Assembly: GCF_034932105.1 (NCBI RefSeq)
Contig: NZ_JAYGIG010000122.1
Span: 1 to 64,000 of the forward strand
Origin: Leptothoe sp034932105
GTDB taxonomy: Bacteria > Cyanobacteriota > Cyanobacteriia > Phormidesmidales > Phormidesmidaceae
Reading direction: 5' to 3'
Length of the DNA: 64,000 bases
Made by a program: the position numbers and the translations under genes. Every line of letters begins with the position of its first letter. Positions within the stretch are counted from its first letter, which is position 1. Below are positions 8,299 to 16,760 of this stretch, piece after piece. The notes under the pieces were generated by a model. It did not search any database. It was given only the letters and a program-made list of their open reading frames with translations, and was not told the origin of the DNA.

Positions 8299-9435
8299 CT
8301 AGGCGATGCGCTTACCCTGGTTGTACACAGCGGTGAGTTTGGGCACAACACCATCGTGGTGCAGGGTGAGGATATCCGCCCGCTTGCCCACTTCTAGACT
8401 GCCGCGGTCGATATCTAAACCGATGGCCTTGGCCGGATTAATGGTAAATAACTTCATTGCCTGGTGCAGGGGTGTCTCTCGCCCTTCAGCAATCACGAAC
8501 ATTGCCTGCACAAGACTTTGGGGCACATAATCCGACGAGATAATATCCACCAGATCATGTTCCACCAATGCCATGGCGGACACATTGCCAGAGTGGGATT
8601 TACCCAGGATCAGGTTGGGGGCCCCCATGAGCACCTGCAAACCATGGGTATGGGCTTCTTTGGCCGCATCGAGGGTGGTGGGAAATTCTGCAATTTTAGC
8701 GCCGTCAGCCAACGCTTCCTGTACATGTTCAGGGGTGGCATCATCATGACTGGCCAGACAAATATCATGGTTTCGGGCCATGTTCACCAATTGGCGACGA
8801 TTATCTTCGGCATGTTGGTGTTGGGCTGCGATGCGATGGCGGATGAAATCTTCCATCTCCCCTTCACTGACGCCGTGCTTGCCCTGGTAGTATTCCTTGT
8901 ACTTTTCGATTTTGACAAACTGTCGCTGGCCGGGGGTGTGGTCCATCAAAGAAATCAGCGACAGCATAGGGTGGTTGGCATAGGGTTCAGTGGTCTCGTG
9001 GACTTTGTCGTACCCTAGCTCACACCTCAGGTGTAGCCGATGATCCACCGTAAAACGACCGGCCATTTTCCCCTGGTATAGGGTATCGATCATGGGGCTA
9101 AACTGGGTCATGCGCATGGAGTTGGGGGTGATGTCCCCAATGGAGATGGCATCGCACACCGTCGTAATGCCTGCCGCCGCCAAATCCCGATCGTGATAGA
9201 CCGCCGCCGCATCCAGGGGCCAGTTCACCTTAGGGCGAGGAGACATGCGTTGCTCTAGATTATCGGTGTGGAGTTCCACCAACCCCGGCAACAAATAATC
9301 TCCATCGCCGTTGTGTCCCTGGTTCACAATTCCGGGTTGAATATCGGCAATTTTGCCATCTTGAACCACTAGGGTGCCCACCAACTCCCCATCCGGTAGC
9401 TGCAGGCGATAATTGGTAAAAACGTGTTCTTTCAT
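8299..9435 (-). CDS. phnM: Alpha-D-ribose 1-methylphosphonate 5-triphosphate diphosphatase
   Basis: A 378-aa amidohydrolase that removes pyrophosphate from ribose 1-alkylphosphonate 5-triphosphate before C-P bond cleavage. It carries the canonical PhnM features: GLVELHTDNLEQRMSPRPK, DHRLHLRCEL, LISLMDHTPGQRQF, KYKEYYQGKHG, ASHDDATPEHV, IAEFPTT, LMGAPNLILGKSHSGN and IISSDYVPQS. Length fits E. coli PhnM. The start ATG overlaps the stop of phnL, indicating translational coupling. This copy, not the downstream paralog, is likely the pathway enzyme. Confidence 0.93.
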   Translation of the reverse strand: MKEHVFTNYRLQLPDGELVGTLVVQDGKIADIQPGIVNQGHNGDGDYLLPGLVELHTDNLEQRMSPRPKVNWPLDAAAVYHDRDLAAAGITTVCDAISIGDITPNSMRMTQFSPMIDTLYQGKMAGRFTVDHRLHLRCELGYDKVHETTEPYANHPMLSLISLMDHTPGQRQFVKIEKYKEYYQGKHGVSEGEMEDFIRHRIAAQHQHAEDNRRQLVNMARNHDICLASHDDATPEHVQEALADGAKIAEFPTTLDAAKEAHTHGLQVLMGAPNLILGKSHSGNVSAMALVEHDLVDIISSDYVPQSLVQAMFVIAEGRETPLHQAMKLFTINPAKAIGLDIDRGSLEVGKRADILTLHHDGVVPKLTAVYNQGKRIA

Positions 9436-10193
9436 CGTTCAAATGTGGGTAGAGGTTGTGGGAAGGTTAAAGCACGATTACAGACCCGTTCTCGCACTTC
9501 ATCGTCATGAAAAATGCCCACCATGGCACATCCCTGGGCTTTACGATCGGCAATCAGCTGCATCACCACCTCCCGATTCGCTGCGTCCAGGGCCGATGTG
9601 GGTTCATCCAGCAACAAAATGGGGTAGTCCACAGAAAACGCCCGGGCAATGTTAACTCGCTGTTTCTCTCCACCGGAAAAGGTGGTGGGGGACAGATCCC
9701 ACAGTCTCTCCGGTAAATTTAAGCGGCTGAACAAATCCCGAATTTTGTTGTAGGCGATTTCAGGGTCCACCCCTAACTCCATCAGAGGTTCCGCCGCTAC
9801 CTCCAGAGCGGGCACCCGGGGAATTACCCGCAGAAACTGACTCACGTACCCCAAGGTGTGCCGCCGCAGGTCCATGACCTGGTGGGGCTGAAGTTGGGGC
9901 AGGTTGACCCATGTCCCTTGGTGCCGTAGCCAAATGTCTCCTTGATCAATGCGATAGTTGGCATAGAGCGCCCGCATGAAGGTGGACTTGCCAGAGCCGG
10001 AGGGTCCCTGGAGGGCTACACATTCCCCCGGCTCAAGGGTGAGGGATACCCCCTCTAACACCGATAACTGGACACCTCCTTGGTGATGGAGGACGAAGCT
10101 TTTATGGAGCTGATGGGCGTGGACAACGGCTCGAGTATCTGTGGGCGCGATGGAAGAGAGGGGGAAATGGGTTGAGGTGCTCATGCCAGACAT
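9432..10193 (-). CDS. phnL: C-P lyase ABC-type subunit PhnL
   Basis: A 253-aa ABC-type ATPase with Walker A GPSGSGKST, the PhnL-specific WVSQFLR-like stretch YVSQFLRVIPRVPALEV, signature FSGGEKQRVNIARAF and Walker B YPILLLDEPTSALD, ending in the switch GIFHDDEV. PhnL associates with the PhnGHIJ core with PhnK rather than with a transporter. Several Met codons near the start are possible; homology to E. coli PhnL begins about residue 27, so a shorter protein cannot be excluded. The longer start overlaps the preceding small frame. Stop overlaps the phnM start. Confidence 0.92.
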   Translation of the reverse strand: MSGMSTSTHFPLSSIAPTDTRAVVHAHQLHKSFVLHHQGGVQLSVLEGVSLTLEPGECVALQGPSGSGKSTFMRALYANYRIDQGDIWLRHQGTWVNLPQLQPHQVMDLRRHTLGYVSQFLRVIPRVPALEVAAEPLMELGVDPEIAYNKIRDLFSRLNLPERLWDLSPTTFSGGEKQRVNIARAFSVDYPILLLDEPTSALDAANREVVMQLIADRKAQGCAMVGIFHDDEVRERVCNRALTFPQPLPTFER

Positions 10194-10221
10194 ATGCTAA
10201 GGGATTTGCTAAGGGGTCTGC

Positions 10222-10421
10222 AAACGGTAACGTCGCCGAATTTGGCAGGAGAAAGAGCAGGGGATCGAAGTAGGCCATATCCTGCGGACAAGCCTCCGGA
10301 TTGGCGGCAAAATCATCGCGACAATCCGGAGGACAAAATCCAACGGTGTGTCCCTGATCGGTGGTCAACAAATCTGACTGCACCGGCTTGCCGGAGCGGG
10401 GGCAAAACTTGTTCAGGAAGG
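10222..10421 (-). CDS. Small Cys-rich domain (CPRSGKPV/GFCPPDCRDDF), start unclear
   Basis: Between phnK and phnL, the minus strand encodes a short conserved-looking segment: FCPRSGKPV, then GHTVGFCPPDCRDDFAANP and a PQDMAYFDPLL end. The CPxSGKPV...GFCxxxCRDDF pattern is that of small metal-binding, YHS-like proteins that I have seen annotated in proteobacterial genomes. No ATG, GTG or TTG occurs between the upstream in-frame TAA and FCPRSGKPV; only an internal GTG at 10383 or a non-standard CTG is available. The frame stays open to 10102 across the phnL start, but the recognisable part ends near 10222. It is either a gene with an unusual start or a decaying remnant. Confidence 0.45.
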
Positions 10422-10486
10422 GTTGAACCAGTTTGATTACTTGGGGTTATGGGATGGAATAACATACTCTTTCCAAAATAAATTCA

Positions 10487-11257
10487 TTAGGGAATTAATG
10501 TGGCATTTACTAACTGCTGGGTATAGGGATGGTGGGGGTCGTCCAACACCTGATCCGTCAGTCCCGCCTCCACCACCTGACCGTTTTGCATCACCATCAG
10601 TCGATGGGCCAGCAGTCTCACCACCCCAATATCATGGGTGACGAGAATGACGCTGAGGTTAAGGGTCCGCACCAAAGAGCGCATGAGATCCAACAGCCGA
10701 GCCTGCACCGACACATCCAGACCGCCCGTGGGTTCATCCATCAGCACCAACCGGGGACGGGTGACCAAAATGCGGGCAAGCTGTAAGCGCTGCTGCATGC
10801 CGCCGGAAAAGGTGGTGGGAAAGTGGTCGATGCGATCCCCAGGAATTTCCACTTCCTTGAGCCATGCCAACGCTTCATGGCGAATATGGCCGTAGTGGCG
10901 ATCGCCAATATCTAACAACCGTTCACCAATGTTTGCCCCGGCGGTGACGGTCATCCGCAGCCCATCCCGAGGATTCTGTTGGACAAAGCCCCATTCGGTT
11001 TTCATCAACCGACGACGGCGGGGCTCTGCTAGGGTGCGTAGGTCAATGCATCGATCCTCCCGATCCCGATAGGTAATCTCTCCCCCATCCAGGGGCACAT
11101 GGCTTACCAATCCATGGAGCAGGGTACTTTTACCCGATCCGGATTCACCGATGATGCCCAGCACCTGCCCCGGATACAGGTCAAAGGAAATGCGATCGCA
11201 AGCCCGCAAATCCCCATAATATTTTGTTAACTGATGAACCGTTAATAATGGCTCCAT
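10487..11257 (-). CDS. phnK: C-P lyase ABC-type subunit PhnK
   Basis: A 256-aa ABC ATPase: Walker A GESGSGKSTLLHGL, Q-loop WGFVQQNPRDGLRM, signature FSGGMQQRLQLARIL, Walker B RLVLMDEPTGGLD and H-switch ILVTHDIGVV. The QQNPRDGLRM stretch is typical of PhnK. PhnK docks on the PhnGHIJ core complex and, with PhnL, drives ATP-dependent conformational cycling. It is separated from phnJ by 63 bases and followed by a small Cys-rich frame before phnL. Confidence 0.92.
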   Translation of the reverse strand: MEPLLTVHQLTKYYGDLRACDRISFDLYPGQVLGIIGESGSGKSTLLHGLVSHVPLDGGEITYRDREDRCIDLRTLAEPRRRRLMKTEWGFVQQNPRDGLRMTVTAGANIGERLLDIGDRHYGHIRHEALAWLKEVEIPGDRIDHFPTTFSGGMQQRLQLARILVTRPRLVLMDEPTGGLDVSVQARLLDLMRSLVRTLNLSVILVTHDIGVVRLLAHRLMVMQNGQVVEAGLTDQVLDDPHHPYTQQLVNATLIP

Positions 11258-11320
11258 CCCATGTCACCTCCCTATTCACCTAGCTTTTGTGTCATCCCCA
11301 ACTGCGATTTTTGTCGCTGT

Positions 11321-12235
11321 TTACAGCTTTTGTATCGTCCCCGACTGCGATTTTTGTCGCTGTTCGCAATAGTCCGTATCCGAACAAATCCACAGGCGCC
11401 CCCCCTGATCGTCCATCACCACCTCGTCTAAATAGCTGTCGGTGGCCCCACAAAACCCACAGGCATGCTCCCAGTTCTCCACGGAAAAGGGATGATCCTC
11501 AAAATCCAAACTCTTCACCTTGGTGTAGGGGGGAATCGCATAAATCCGTTTCTCCCGCCCTGCCCCAAACAGCTGAAGGGCTGGATTCATATGCATTTTA
11601 GGATTGTCAAACCGGGGGATGGGACTGGGATTCATCAGGTGCCGATCGTTCACCATCACCGGATAGTCATAGGCCAAAGAGATCCGACCAAACCGGGTGA
11701 TGTCCTCATAGAGCTTGACGTACATGGGGCCATACTCTTCTAGGGCATGCATTTTGTTGGCTTCGGTGAGGGAGGGTTCTATAAAATATAGTGGCTCCGG
11801 CATGGGCACCTGATATACAAATATCTGGCCTTCCTGCAGCGGGGTTTCTGGAATCCGGTGACGGGTTTGGATGAGGGTGGCGGCTTCTGTTTTTTCCGTC
11901 GTATCCACACCACAAACCTTTTTGAAAAAGCGCCGAATATTGACAGCGTTGGTGGTATCGTCCGCCCCCTGGTCAATGACCTTGAGGACATCATCTTGGC
12001 CGATCACCGAGGCGGTAACCTGGATTCCCCCCGTCCCCCAACCGTAGGACATGGGCATTTCTCGGGAGCTAAAGGGAATCTGGTGGCCAGGAATCGCCAC
12101 CGCTTTGAGGAGGGCACGGCGGATGGATCGCTTGGTTTGTTCATCTAGGTAGGCAAAATTAAACCCCGACTCAGGAGAACTTTCCGAGGAATTTGGTGGA
12201 GAAGAATTTGGAGCAGGGGACGTTTGGAGGGGCAT
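11321..12235 (-). CDS. phnJ: C-P lyase radical-SAM subunit PhnJ
   Basis: A 304-aa alpha-D-ribose 1-methylphosphonate 5-phosphate C-P lyase. The cluster cysteines are at 259, 262, 284 and 290 (HACGFCG ... ICSDTDYC), with the same spacing as Cys241/244/266/272 of E. coli PhnJ. The glycine-radical region YGWGTGGIQV near residue 68 is also present. It cleaves the C-P bond, releasing the alkane and a cyclic ribose phosphate. The N-terminal 25 residues are Ser/Pro-rich and unlikely to matter. It lies 133 bases from phnI. Confidence 0.95.
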   Translation of the reverse strand: MPLQTSPAPNSSPPNSSESSPESGFNFAYLDEQTKRSIRRALLKAVAIPGHQIPFSSREMPMSYGWGTGGIQVTASVIGQDDVLKVIDQGADDTTNAVNIRRFFKKVCGVDTTEKTEAATLIQTRHRIPETPLQEGQIFVYQVPMPEPLYFIEPSLTEANKMHALEEYGPMYVKLYEDITRFGRISLAYDYPVMVNDRHLMNPSPIPRFDNPKMHMNPALQLFGAGREKRIYAIPPYTKVKSLDFEDHPFSVENWEHACGFCGATDSYLDEVVMDDQGGRLWICSDTDYCEQRQKSQSGTIQKL

Positions 12236-12368
12236 GATGGCAATTGGTGAGGAGGGTTATGTAATGTTTTTAATGTCGCCAACAGGTAGTCGCAGGCGGT
12301 GTTAATTTCAACCGAGGGGGCTGCGGCACAAACCAGTTGGCACAAACCAGTTGACACAAACAAAATTT

Positions 12369-13697
12369 TCACGACATTCCCCCCCTGGCAACGTCATGGG
12401 CCAAGGCATTAGGTGATTTATCTTGAAGACTTGACGGAGAGTGTTCTCGGTCCCCAGCAGATGCACCGTTTGTCCCCACCGTCTCCGCTGGAGAAGTCTG
12501 AATGCCGTGGGCTCGATCATAATCCTGACGCAGTTTGCGAATCAGGTTAAGCTCCGCCTGGAAGTCAATGTAGTGGGGCAACTTCAGGTGCTGGACAAAC
12601 CCTTGAGCCTCAATGTTATCGGAGTGATACAGCACAAATTCTTCATCCTGGGCAGGGCCATCGACGGATTCTCCCAAATCCTTTGCTTGCAATGCCCGAT
12701 CTACGAGGGCCATGGCCATGGCCTTGCGTTCGTTGTAGCCAAAGGTTAAGCCATAGCCCTTCGTGAATTGGGGCGGCATCTCTTTGCTACCCTTGAACTG
12801 GTTTACCATCTGTACTTCCGTGACGGTGATGTCGGCGATGGAGATTTCAAATCCGAGCTCTTCTGGACAAATCACCATCTCCACATCCCCCATGCGGATC
12901 TCGCCAGCAAAGGGATGGTTCTTACCGTAACCCCGCTGGGTGGAGTAGGCCATGGACAACAAAAAGCCTTCGTCTCCTCGGGCTAGAGTCTGCAATCGGG
13001 CATCGCGTTCCGTAGGGGTTGTCAACGATTGGCGGGTAATGTCGAAGGGAGGTGTCGACGGCGAGGAAGAGGGGCGAGTCTCCCCAGGAAATGGTAAGGG
13101 AGCATTGGTCGGAATTGCTGTCGCCGACAGATCATGATCAGGGCGAGGCGCCTTTCCCGATACATCGTTGGGGGCAAGGTCAGAAGACACCGACATTAGC
13201 CCCTCCCGTTGCAGCAGTGCCATCACCCGAGGCACCCATTCGTTTGGGCTGCCCGCCTCATGGGAGGGGGCTTTAAACTGGTTGTTTTCCGCTGCCAGAT
13301 TAAAGTCCAACAACCGATGAATATAGTCAAAGGTGGGGCCGAGCTTTTGACCACCAGGGGCTTCTTTGAAAACGGCAGAAATGCGTCGCTGTAGCTGAAT
13401 TCGGCCAGTGTCCAATGGTTCGCTATAGTACAGCCGGGGTAGGGTGGTGCGATAGGCCCGCACTAAAAAAGCAGCCTCCACCAGATCTCCCCAGGATTGT
13501 TTAATGGCAAGGGCCGCCAGGTCCGGATCATAAAGGCTACCCTCCGCCATCACCCGATTCACCGCCAGCTGCATTTGTTGCTTAATCTGTTCTAGGGACA
13601 GTTCTGGCACATTCAGATCTCCTCGCCGTTTCGCCTTTAATAGGGCTTCGGCGTTTTGAATGGCCTGTTCTCCACCTTTAACGGCTACATAGGGCAT
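12369..13697 (-). CDS. phnI: C-P lyase core subunit PhnI with an inserted linker
   Basis: PhnI transfers alkylphosphonate onto ribose from ATP, releasing adenine. The start MPYVAVKGGEQAIQNAEALL and the core (GYGKNHPFAGEIRMGDVEMV, VQMVNQFKGSKEMPPQFTKGYGL, GFNERKA-like GYNERKAMAMA, HLKLPHYIDFQAELNLIRKL) are typical. At 442 aa it is about 90 longer than E. coli PhnI. The extra length is mostly a Pro/Ser/Asp-rich insert near residues 170-225 and a disordered tail after about 410. In a cyanobacterial protein this may be a flexible loop on the outside of the core complex. Confidence 0.93.
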   Translation of the reverse strand: MPYVAVKGGEQAIQNAEALLKAKRRGDLNVPELSLEQIKQQMQLAVNRVMAEGSLYDPDLAALAIKQSWGDLVEAAFLVRAYRTTLPRLYYSEPLDTGRIQLQRRISAVFKEAPGGQKLGPTFDYIHRLLDFNLAAENNQFKAPSHEAGSPNEWVPRVMALLQREGLMSVSSDLAPNDVSGKAPRPDHDLSATAIPTNAPLPFPGETRPSSSPSTPPFDITRQSLTTPTERDARLQTLARGDEGFLLSMAYSTQRGYGKNHPFAGEIRMGDVEMVICPEELGFEISIADITVTEVQMVNQFKGSKEMPPQFTKGYGLTFGYNERKAMAMALVDRALQAKDLGESVDGPAQDEEFVLYHSDNIEAQGFVQHLKLPHYIDFQAELNLIRKLRQDYDRAHGIQTSPAETVGTNGASAGDREHSPSSLQDKSPNALAHDVARGGMS

Positions 13698-13755
13698 GGA
13701 TGTTTATCTCTCTACTCTTGAGGAACGCAATAAAAATTCAACAATTCAAAAAAAA

Positions 13756-14253
13756 CTAAAACTCAACTCGATAGCTATAGCCGTGTTTCTCAAACCCCAA
13801 GGACTCGTAAAACCCATGGGCTGCTTTGCGGCGCAAATTTGTAGAGAGGGTGAGTTTGTAACAGCCTGCTGCGCGACAGGTTGCGATCGCAAATTCCATC
13901 ATCCGCCGACCAATTCCCTGCCCCTGGAGGTGAGGCGTCACCGCCACCCCTTCCACTACCCCTGCGGGACTGCAGTGGTGGACCAAGTTATCCACCATCA
14001 GCAACGAAAACGTGCCCACAATCACCCCAGCCCCCTCTATGGCTTGAGAAGAGTTCTGACCTATTCGATCCCCTAGGGCATCTACAGCTACCCATAGTTT
14101 GTAGTTAGGATAGAGCTGGATTGTTTGGAACCATTGCTCAGCCTCCTGCAACGCGGGAGCCGCACCTTGGTCCAATCCAGACTCTTCGTAGAGAGCCACC
14201 ACGGCGGGAAGATCCGCTAGAGTACCGGGGCGAATGGTTAAGGCCATGACCAT
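13756..14253 (-). CDS. GNAT N-acetyltransferase inside the phn operon
   Basis: A 165-aa GNAT protein: N-terminal IRPGTLADLPAVVALYEESG, acetyl-CoA-binding region VEGVAVTPHLQGQGIGRRMMEFAIATCR (motif QGQGIG) and a C-terminal YKLTLSTN then HGFYESLGFEKHGYSYRVEF. It lies between phnH and phnI, four bases from phnH, so it belongs to the operon. E. coli PhnO acetylates aminoalkylphosphonates and detoxifies 1-aminoalkylphosphonates; this protein may do the same, but it is longer than PhnO (144 aa) and orthology is not proven. Confidence 0.8.
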   Translation of the reverse strand: MVMALTIRPGTLADLPAVVALYEESGLDQGAAPALQEAEQWFQTIQLYPNYKLWVAVDALGDRIGQNSSQAIEGAGVIVGTFSLLMVDNLVHHCSPAGVVEGVAVTPHLQGQGIGRRMMEFAIATCRAAGCYKLTLSTNLRRKAAHGFYESLGFEKHGYSYRVEF

Positions 14254-14257
14254 TGTT

Positions 14258-14866
14258 CTATCCCATCCCAGCTAACGTTCGAGGTGGTGTCGAGACAATC
14301 TGGGCCGTACGGGGCAGTCCCACCACTCGGTTCCCAGCAAAACACCAACAATCCAACCCGAGGGGATAGTCCAGGGAAATGTCCTGCCACTGTGACCAGA
14401 ATGTATGGGAGAGGGGAAGACTCACCGATATCTCATCTAAAATGCCAGGCCCCCGCAGGGAAACCTCCTCTCCCCCCTCCAGGCTAGGCACCTGAATGAG
14501 TAAAGAGGTGGATGCCTCGGGATACTCTGATGTGCCGAGACTAAATGTCGCCAAATCAGGCGCCCTGGACACATCCCAAATCACCGCGAAGTCAGCAGCC
14601 TGGGGATCTTCGGTGAAGTAACACCCCGCATGGAAAACTAGCCAGTCCCTCACTTCTTCTGGAAACCCTGGCTGGAGCCATACGGTAGTCTCTAAATCCA
14701 GTAAGGTCAGGCACGCTGCCCCACATGCCCCATTCAACCCGTCCGGTGGGGTGACGTCAGCCGTTACCTGGGGAATGCCCGGTCGGCTCAAGCTATTCAA
14801 CAACCCTCGAAAGGTTTTCTGGGCCGCCTGCACCGGATTTTCAAAACCCGCCAGTTGGGTCAACAT
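14258..14866 (-). CDS. phnH: C-P lyase core subunit PhnH
   Basis: A 202-aa PhnH subunit of the PhnGHIJ core. Recognised by AQKTFRGLLNSLSRPGIPQ near the N-terminus, LTLLDLETTVWL, and the C-terminal SLRGPGI ... FWSQWQDISLDYPLGLDCWCFAGNRVVGLPRTAQI. The protein has a pyridoxal-phosphate-transferase-like fold without a known cofactor and is structural. It starts 4 bases after phnG ends and is followed at 4 bases by the GNAT gene, so all three are one transcription unit. Confidence 0.92.
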   Translation of the reverse strand: MLTQLAGFENPVQAAQKTFRGLLNSLSRPGIPQVTADVTPPDGLNGACGAACLTLLDLETTVWLQPGFPEEVRDWLVFHAGCYFTEDPQAADFAVIWDVSRAPDLATFSLGTSEYPEASTSLLIQVPSLEGGEEVSLRGPGILDEISVSLPLSHTFWSQWQDISLDYPLGLDCWCFAGNRVVGLPRTAQIVSTPPRTLAGMG

Positions 14867-14870
14867 TAGA

Positions 14871-15395
14871 CTAACTCTCCCCCCGCCGCATCGTAAAGAA
14901 ATTCACCCGAGTCGCCTCCACTTCCGCCGCGTTTTGTTCCCGCCGCCGTTGGGCCAGGTCTTTCAATGGGCCAAGCACCTGGGTATGCACCCGATCATGC
15001 CAGCGGGCATCCTGCAGCAGGGCATCACACACCGCCGCCAACTCCGCATGGCGCTGAGACCGCCCCGCCACGTAGCCAAATCCAGCTAAGGGCTTTTCAT
15101 GCTCGGCCAGACCGTCTTGATTTCCTAACTGGATAACACAGCGAGTGATCGTCATCTCACCCAAATTAAACGGTTGGCCGGAGCCCTCCGCCCGTCCTCG
15201 CACCATGGCCAACCCAATTTCCGGAGAACGGAGAAATTGATACTTCGGCAGATCTCCCAGGGCCGCGACCTGCTCCTCTAAAACCGTGGGGACCGCCTTG
15301 GATAACAACGCCATCCATTGCTGTCGAGCTGACTGATCGAGCACATTCGCCCCTTGTTCTGAACCAGATTTAAATTGGCCATTCATGATCGTCAC
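14871..15395 (-). CDS. phnG: C-P lyase core subunit PhnG
   Basis: A 174-aa PhnG subunit, first gene of the leftward operon. Typical features are RQQWMALLSKAVPTVLEEQVAAL, a YQFLRSPEIGLAMVRGRAEG segment with FNLGEMTITRCVIQL, and GFGYVAGRSQRHAELAAVCDALLQD. PhnG and PhnI together carry the nucleosidase/transferase step. The promoter region to its right contains the 18-bp operator shared with phnC. Confidence 0.92.
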   Translation of the reverse strand: MTIMNGQFKSGSEQGANVLDQSARQQWMALLSKAVPTVLEEQVAALGDLPKYQFLRSPEIGLAMVRGRAEGSGQPFNLGEMTITRCVIQLGNQDGLAEHEKPLAGFGYVAGRSQRHAELAAVCDALLQDARWHDRVHTQVLGPLKDLAQRRREQNAAEVEATRVNFFTMRRGES

Positions 15396-15452
15396 GATTA
15401 ATTACCGAATTCACCAGCCTTTAATCCTTCTTTAAGGAGATATTAACTTAAT

Positions 15453-15470
15453 ATAGATGTCTAGACAAAT
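15453..15470. promoter_or_regulatory. PhnF-type operator between phnG and phnF
   Basis: ATAGATGTCTAGACAAAT contains the perfect palindrome TGTCTAGACA at 15458-15467. The same 18 bases occur as an exact reverse complement in front of phnC (16664-16681). It lies 58 bases upstream of the phnG start, a place where a repressor would control the leftward operon and perhaps phnF itself. PhnF (GntR/HutC family) is the obvious candidate ligand. Confidence 0.75.
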
Positions 15471-15658
15471 TATGGAGTAGTTTCATGATAAAAACAACCC
15501 TATCTTTGTAAGCCGCTATACTTTCCCTAGAAGAATATGGAGTGGTGGTCTTGTGCACTATATATGGTGATAGGCCCGTGGTTTTGAGCTATCATCCCTC
15601 TCCCTCCCCCCAAGTTAACCACCAAACCCTTAGCATTTTTATAGGTTCCCCACGGCCC

Positions 15659-16390
15659 ATGTCCTCAGAGTCATCCGAATCGTTGCCTCTCTATCTACAA
15701 ATTGCAGCTAAACTGCGACAGAATATCCAGGAAGCGGTGTTTCAAGTGGGGGATCAGCTCCCCACGGAGATGGAACTCAGCGCTCAGTTTGAGGTTAATC
15801 GCCACACCCTGCGACGGGCGATGGAGGTCTTGCGTCAAGAAGGGGTAGTCGGGGTGGAACGGGGGCGCGGCACCTTTGTCATGGCGGCCTCGATTGCAGT
15901 TCCCATCGGTAAACGCGTACGTTATAACGAAGCCCTCAAAGCCCAATCCATCACCCCCCGATGGAAGTTGTTGCGGGTGATGGAGCTAAAGGCAGACTCC
16001 AAGTTATCGAAACACCTAGAAATCGATCTGGGGGATTCGGTGGTGTTGTTTGAGCGGGTAAGTCTCACAGAGGATATTCCCATTAGTTTATCCAGCAGCT
16101 ATTTTCCGGGTCACCGATTCCCTGAGCTGGCCAACCATTGCCAAACCTATCGCTCCGTCTCAGCCATGCTGTTCCAGGAATATGGCTGTGATCACATTCG
16201 CCGTAGTACCCGTATCTCTGCCCGCAGTGCTCGCCCGAGGGATGCCCGTCTCTTGCGAATGCCCGCTACGGTCCCTATCTTGTTGTCGGAATCCATCAAT
16301 GTTGATCAAACTGGAGCGGTGATCGAATACGGTGTGGCTCGGTTTCGAGGAGACCGCATGGAACTGGTGATGGACAATACTTCAGACTAG
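15659..16390 (+). CDS. phnF: GntR/HutC-family phosphonate regulator PhnF
   Basis: A winged-helix DNA-binding domain (LPLYLQIAAKLRQNIQ ... GDQLPTEMELSAQFEVNRHTLRRAMEVLRQEGVVGVERGRGTFV) followed by a UTRA effector domain ending in SESINVDQTGAVIEYGVARFRGDRMEL. This is the layout and length of PhnF. The frame is open for 39 more codons to a GTG at 15542, but homology starts at MSSESSESLPLYLQ, so I use 15659. It is divergent from phnG and 370 bases ahead of phnC; the operator pair flanks it. Confidence 0.88.
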   Translation: MSSESSESLPLYLQIAAKLRQNIQEAVFQVGDQLPTEMELSAQFEVNRHTLRRAMEVLRQEGVVGVERGRGTFVMAASIAVPIGKRVRYNEALKAQSITPRWKLLRVMELKADSKLSKHLEIDLGDSVVLFERVSLTEDIPISLSSSYFPGHRFPELANHCQTYRSVSAMLFQEYGCDHIRRSTRISARSARPRDARLLRMPATVPILLSESINVDQTGAVIEYGVARFRGDRMELVMDNTSD

Positions 16391-16760
16391 TTCAGCCCAG
16401 TTAAGTCGGGTTGCCGGATCAATTGGGTAGGTTGTCGTTGCAGAACGTAGACGTTGTCTTCCCGTAGAGTGACTCAATTGGGGCAGCTCAGTTAGGTTAA
16501 GACGGATCAATTCCACGGAAAAGCTTGTCCAACAGAAATTTCAACCAAATCGGAGACGTAAAAAGCGAGCTATTTTTTAACCTCCAGACAACAAAACTTT
16601 AATCTTCTGTGGGTCACCCCTTAAGCTTTCTCTAGAATTATAAGGTCACGTCCTGGGTCTTAGATTTGTCTAGACATCTATCCACTATGGATGGCTGGAC
16701 ATGCTCTCAGATGGTCCGGCTATCGCTAACGTTCCCGCAAGGGCAGGAGTTCTATCCTTA
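16391..16760 (+). other. Leader region between phnF and phnC
   Basis: No gene is seen here. The stretch carries repeated GTTAAGTCGG/GTTAGGTTAAGACGG-like segments around 16398-16505 and the PhnF-type operator at 16664-16681 just ahead of phnC. A promoter for phnCDE is expected near the operator. Confidence 0.5.
16664..16681. promoter_or_regulatory. PhnF-type operator upstream of phnC
   Basis: ATTTGTCTAGACATCTAT is the exact reverse complement of the site at 15453-15470. The palindromic core TGTCTAGACA is at 16667-16676. It implies joint repression of transport (phnCDE) and degradation (phnGHIJKLM). Confidence 0.75.
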
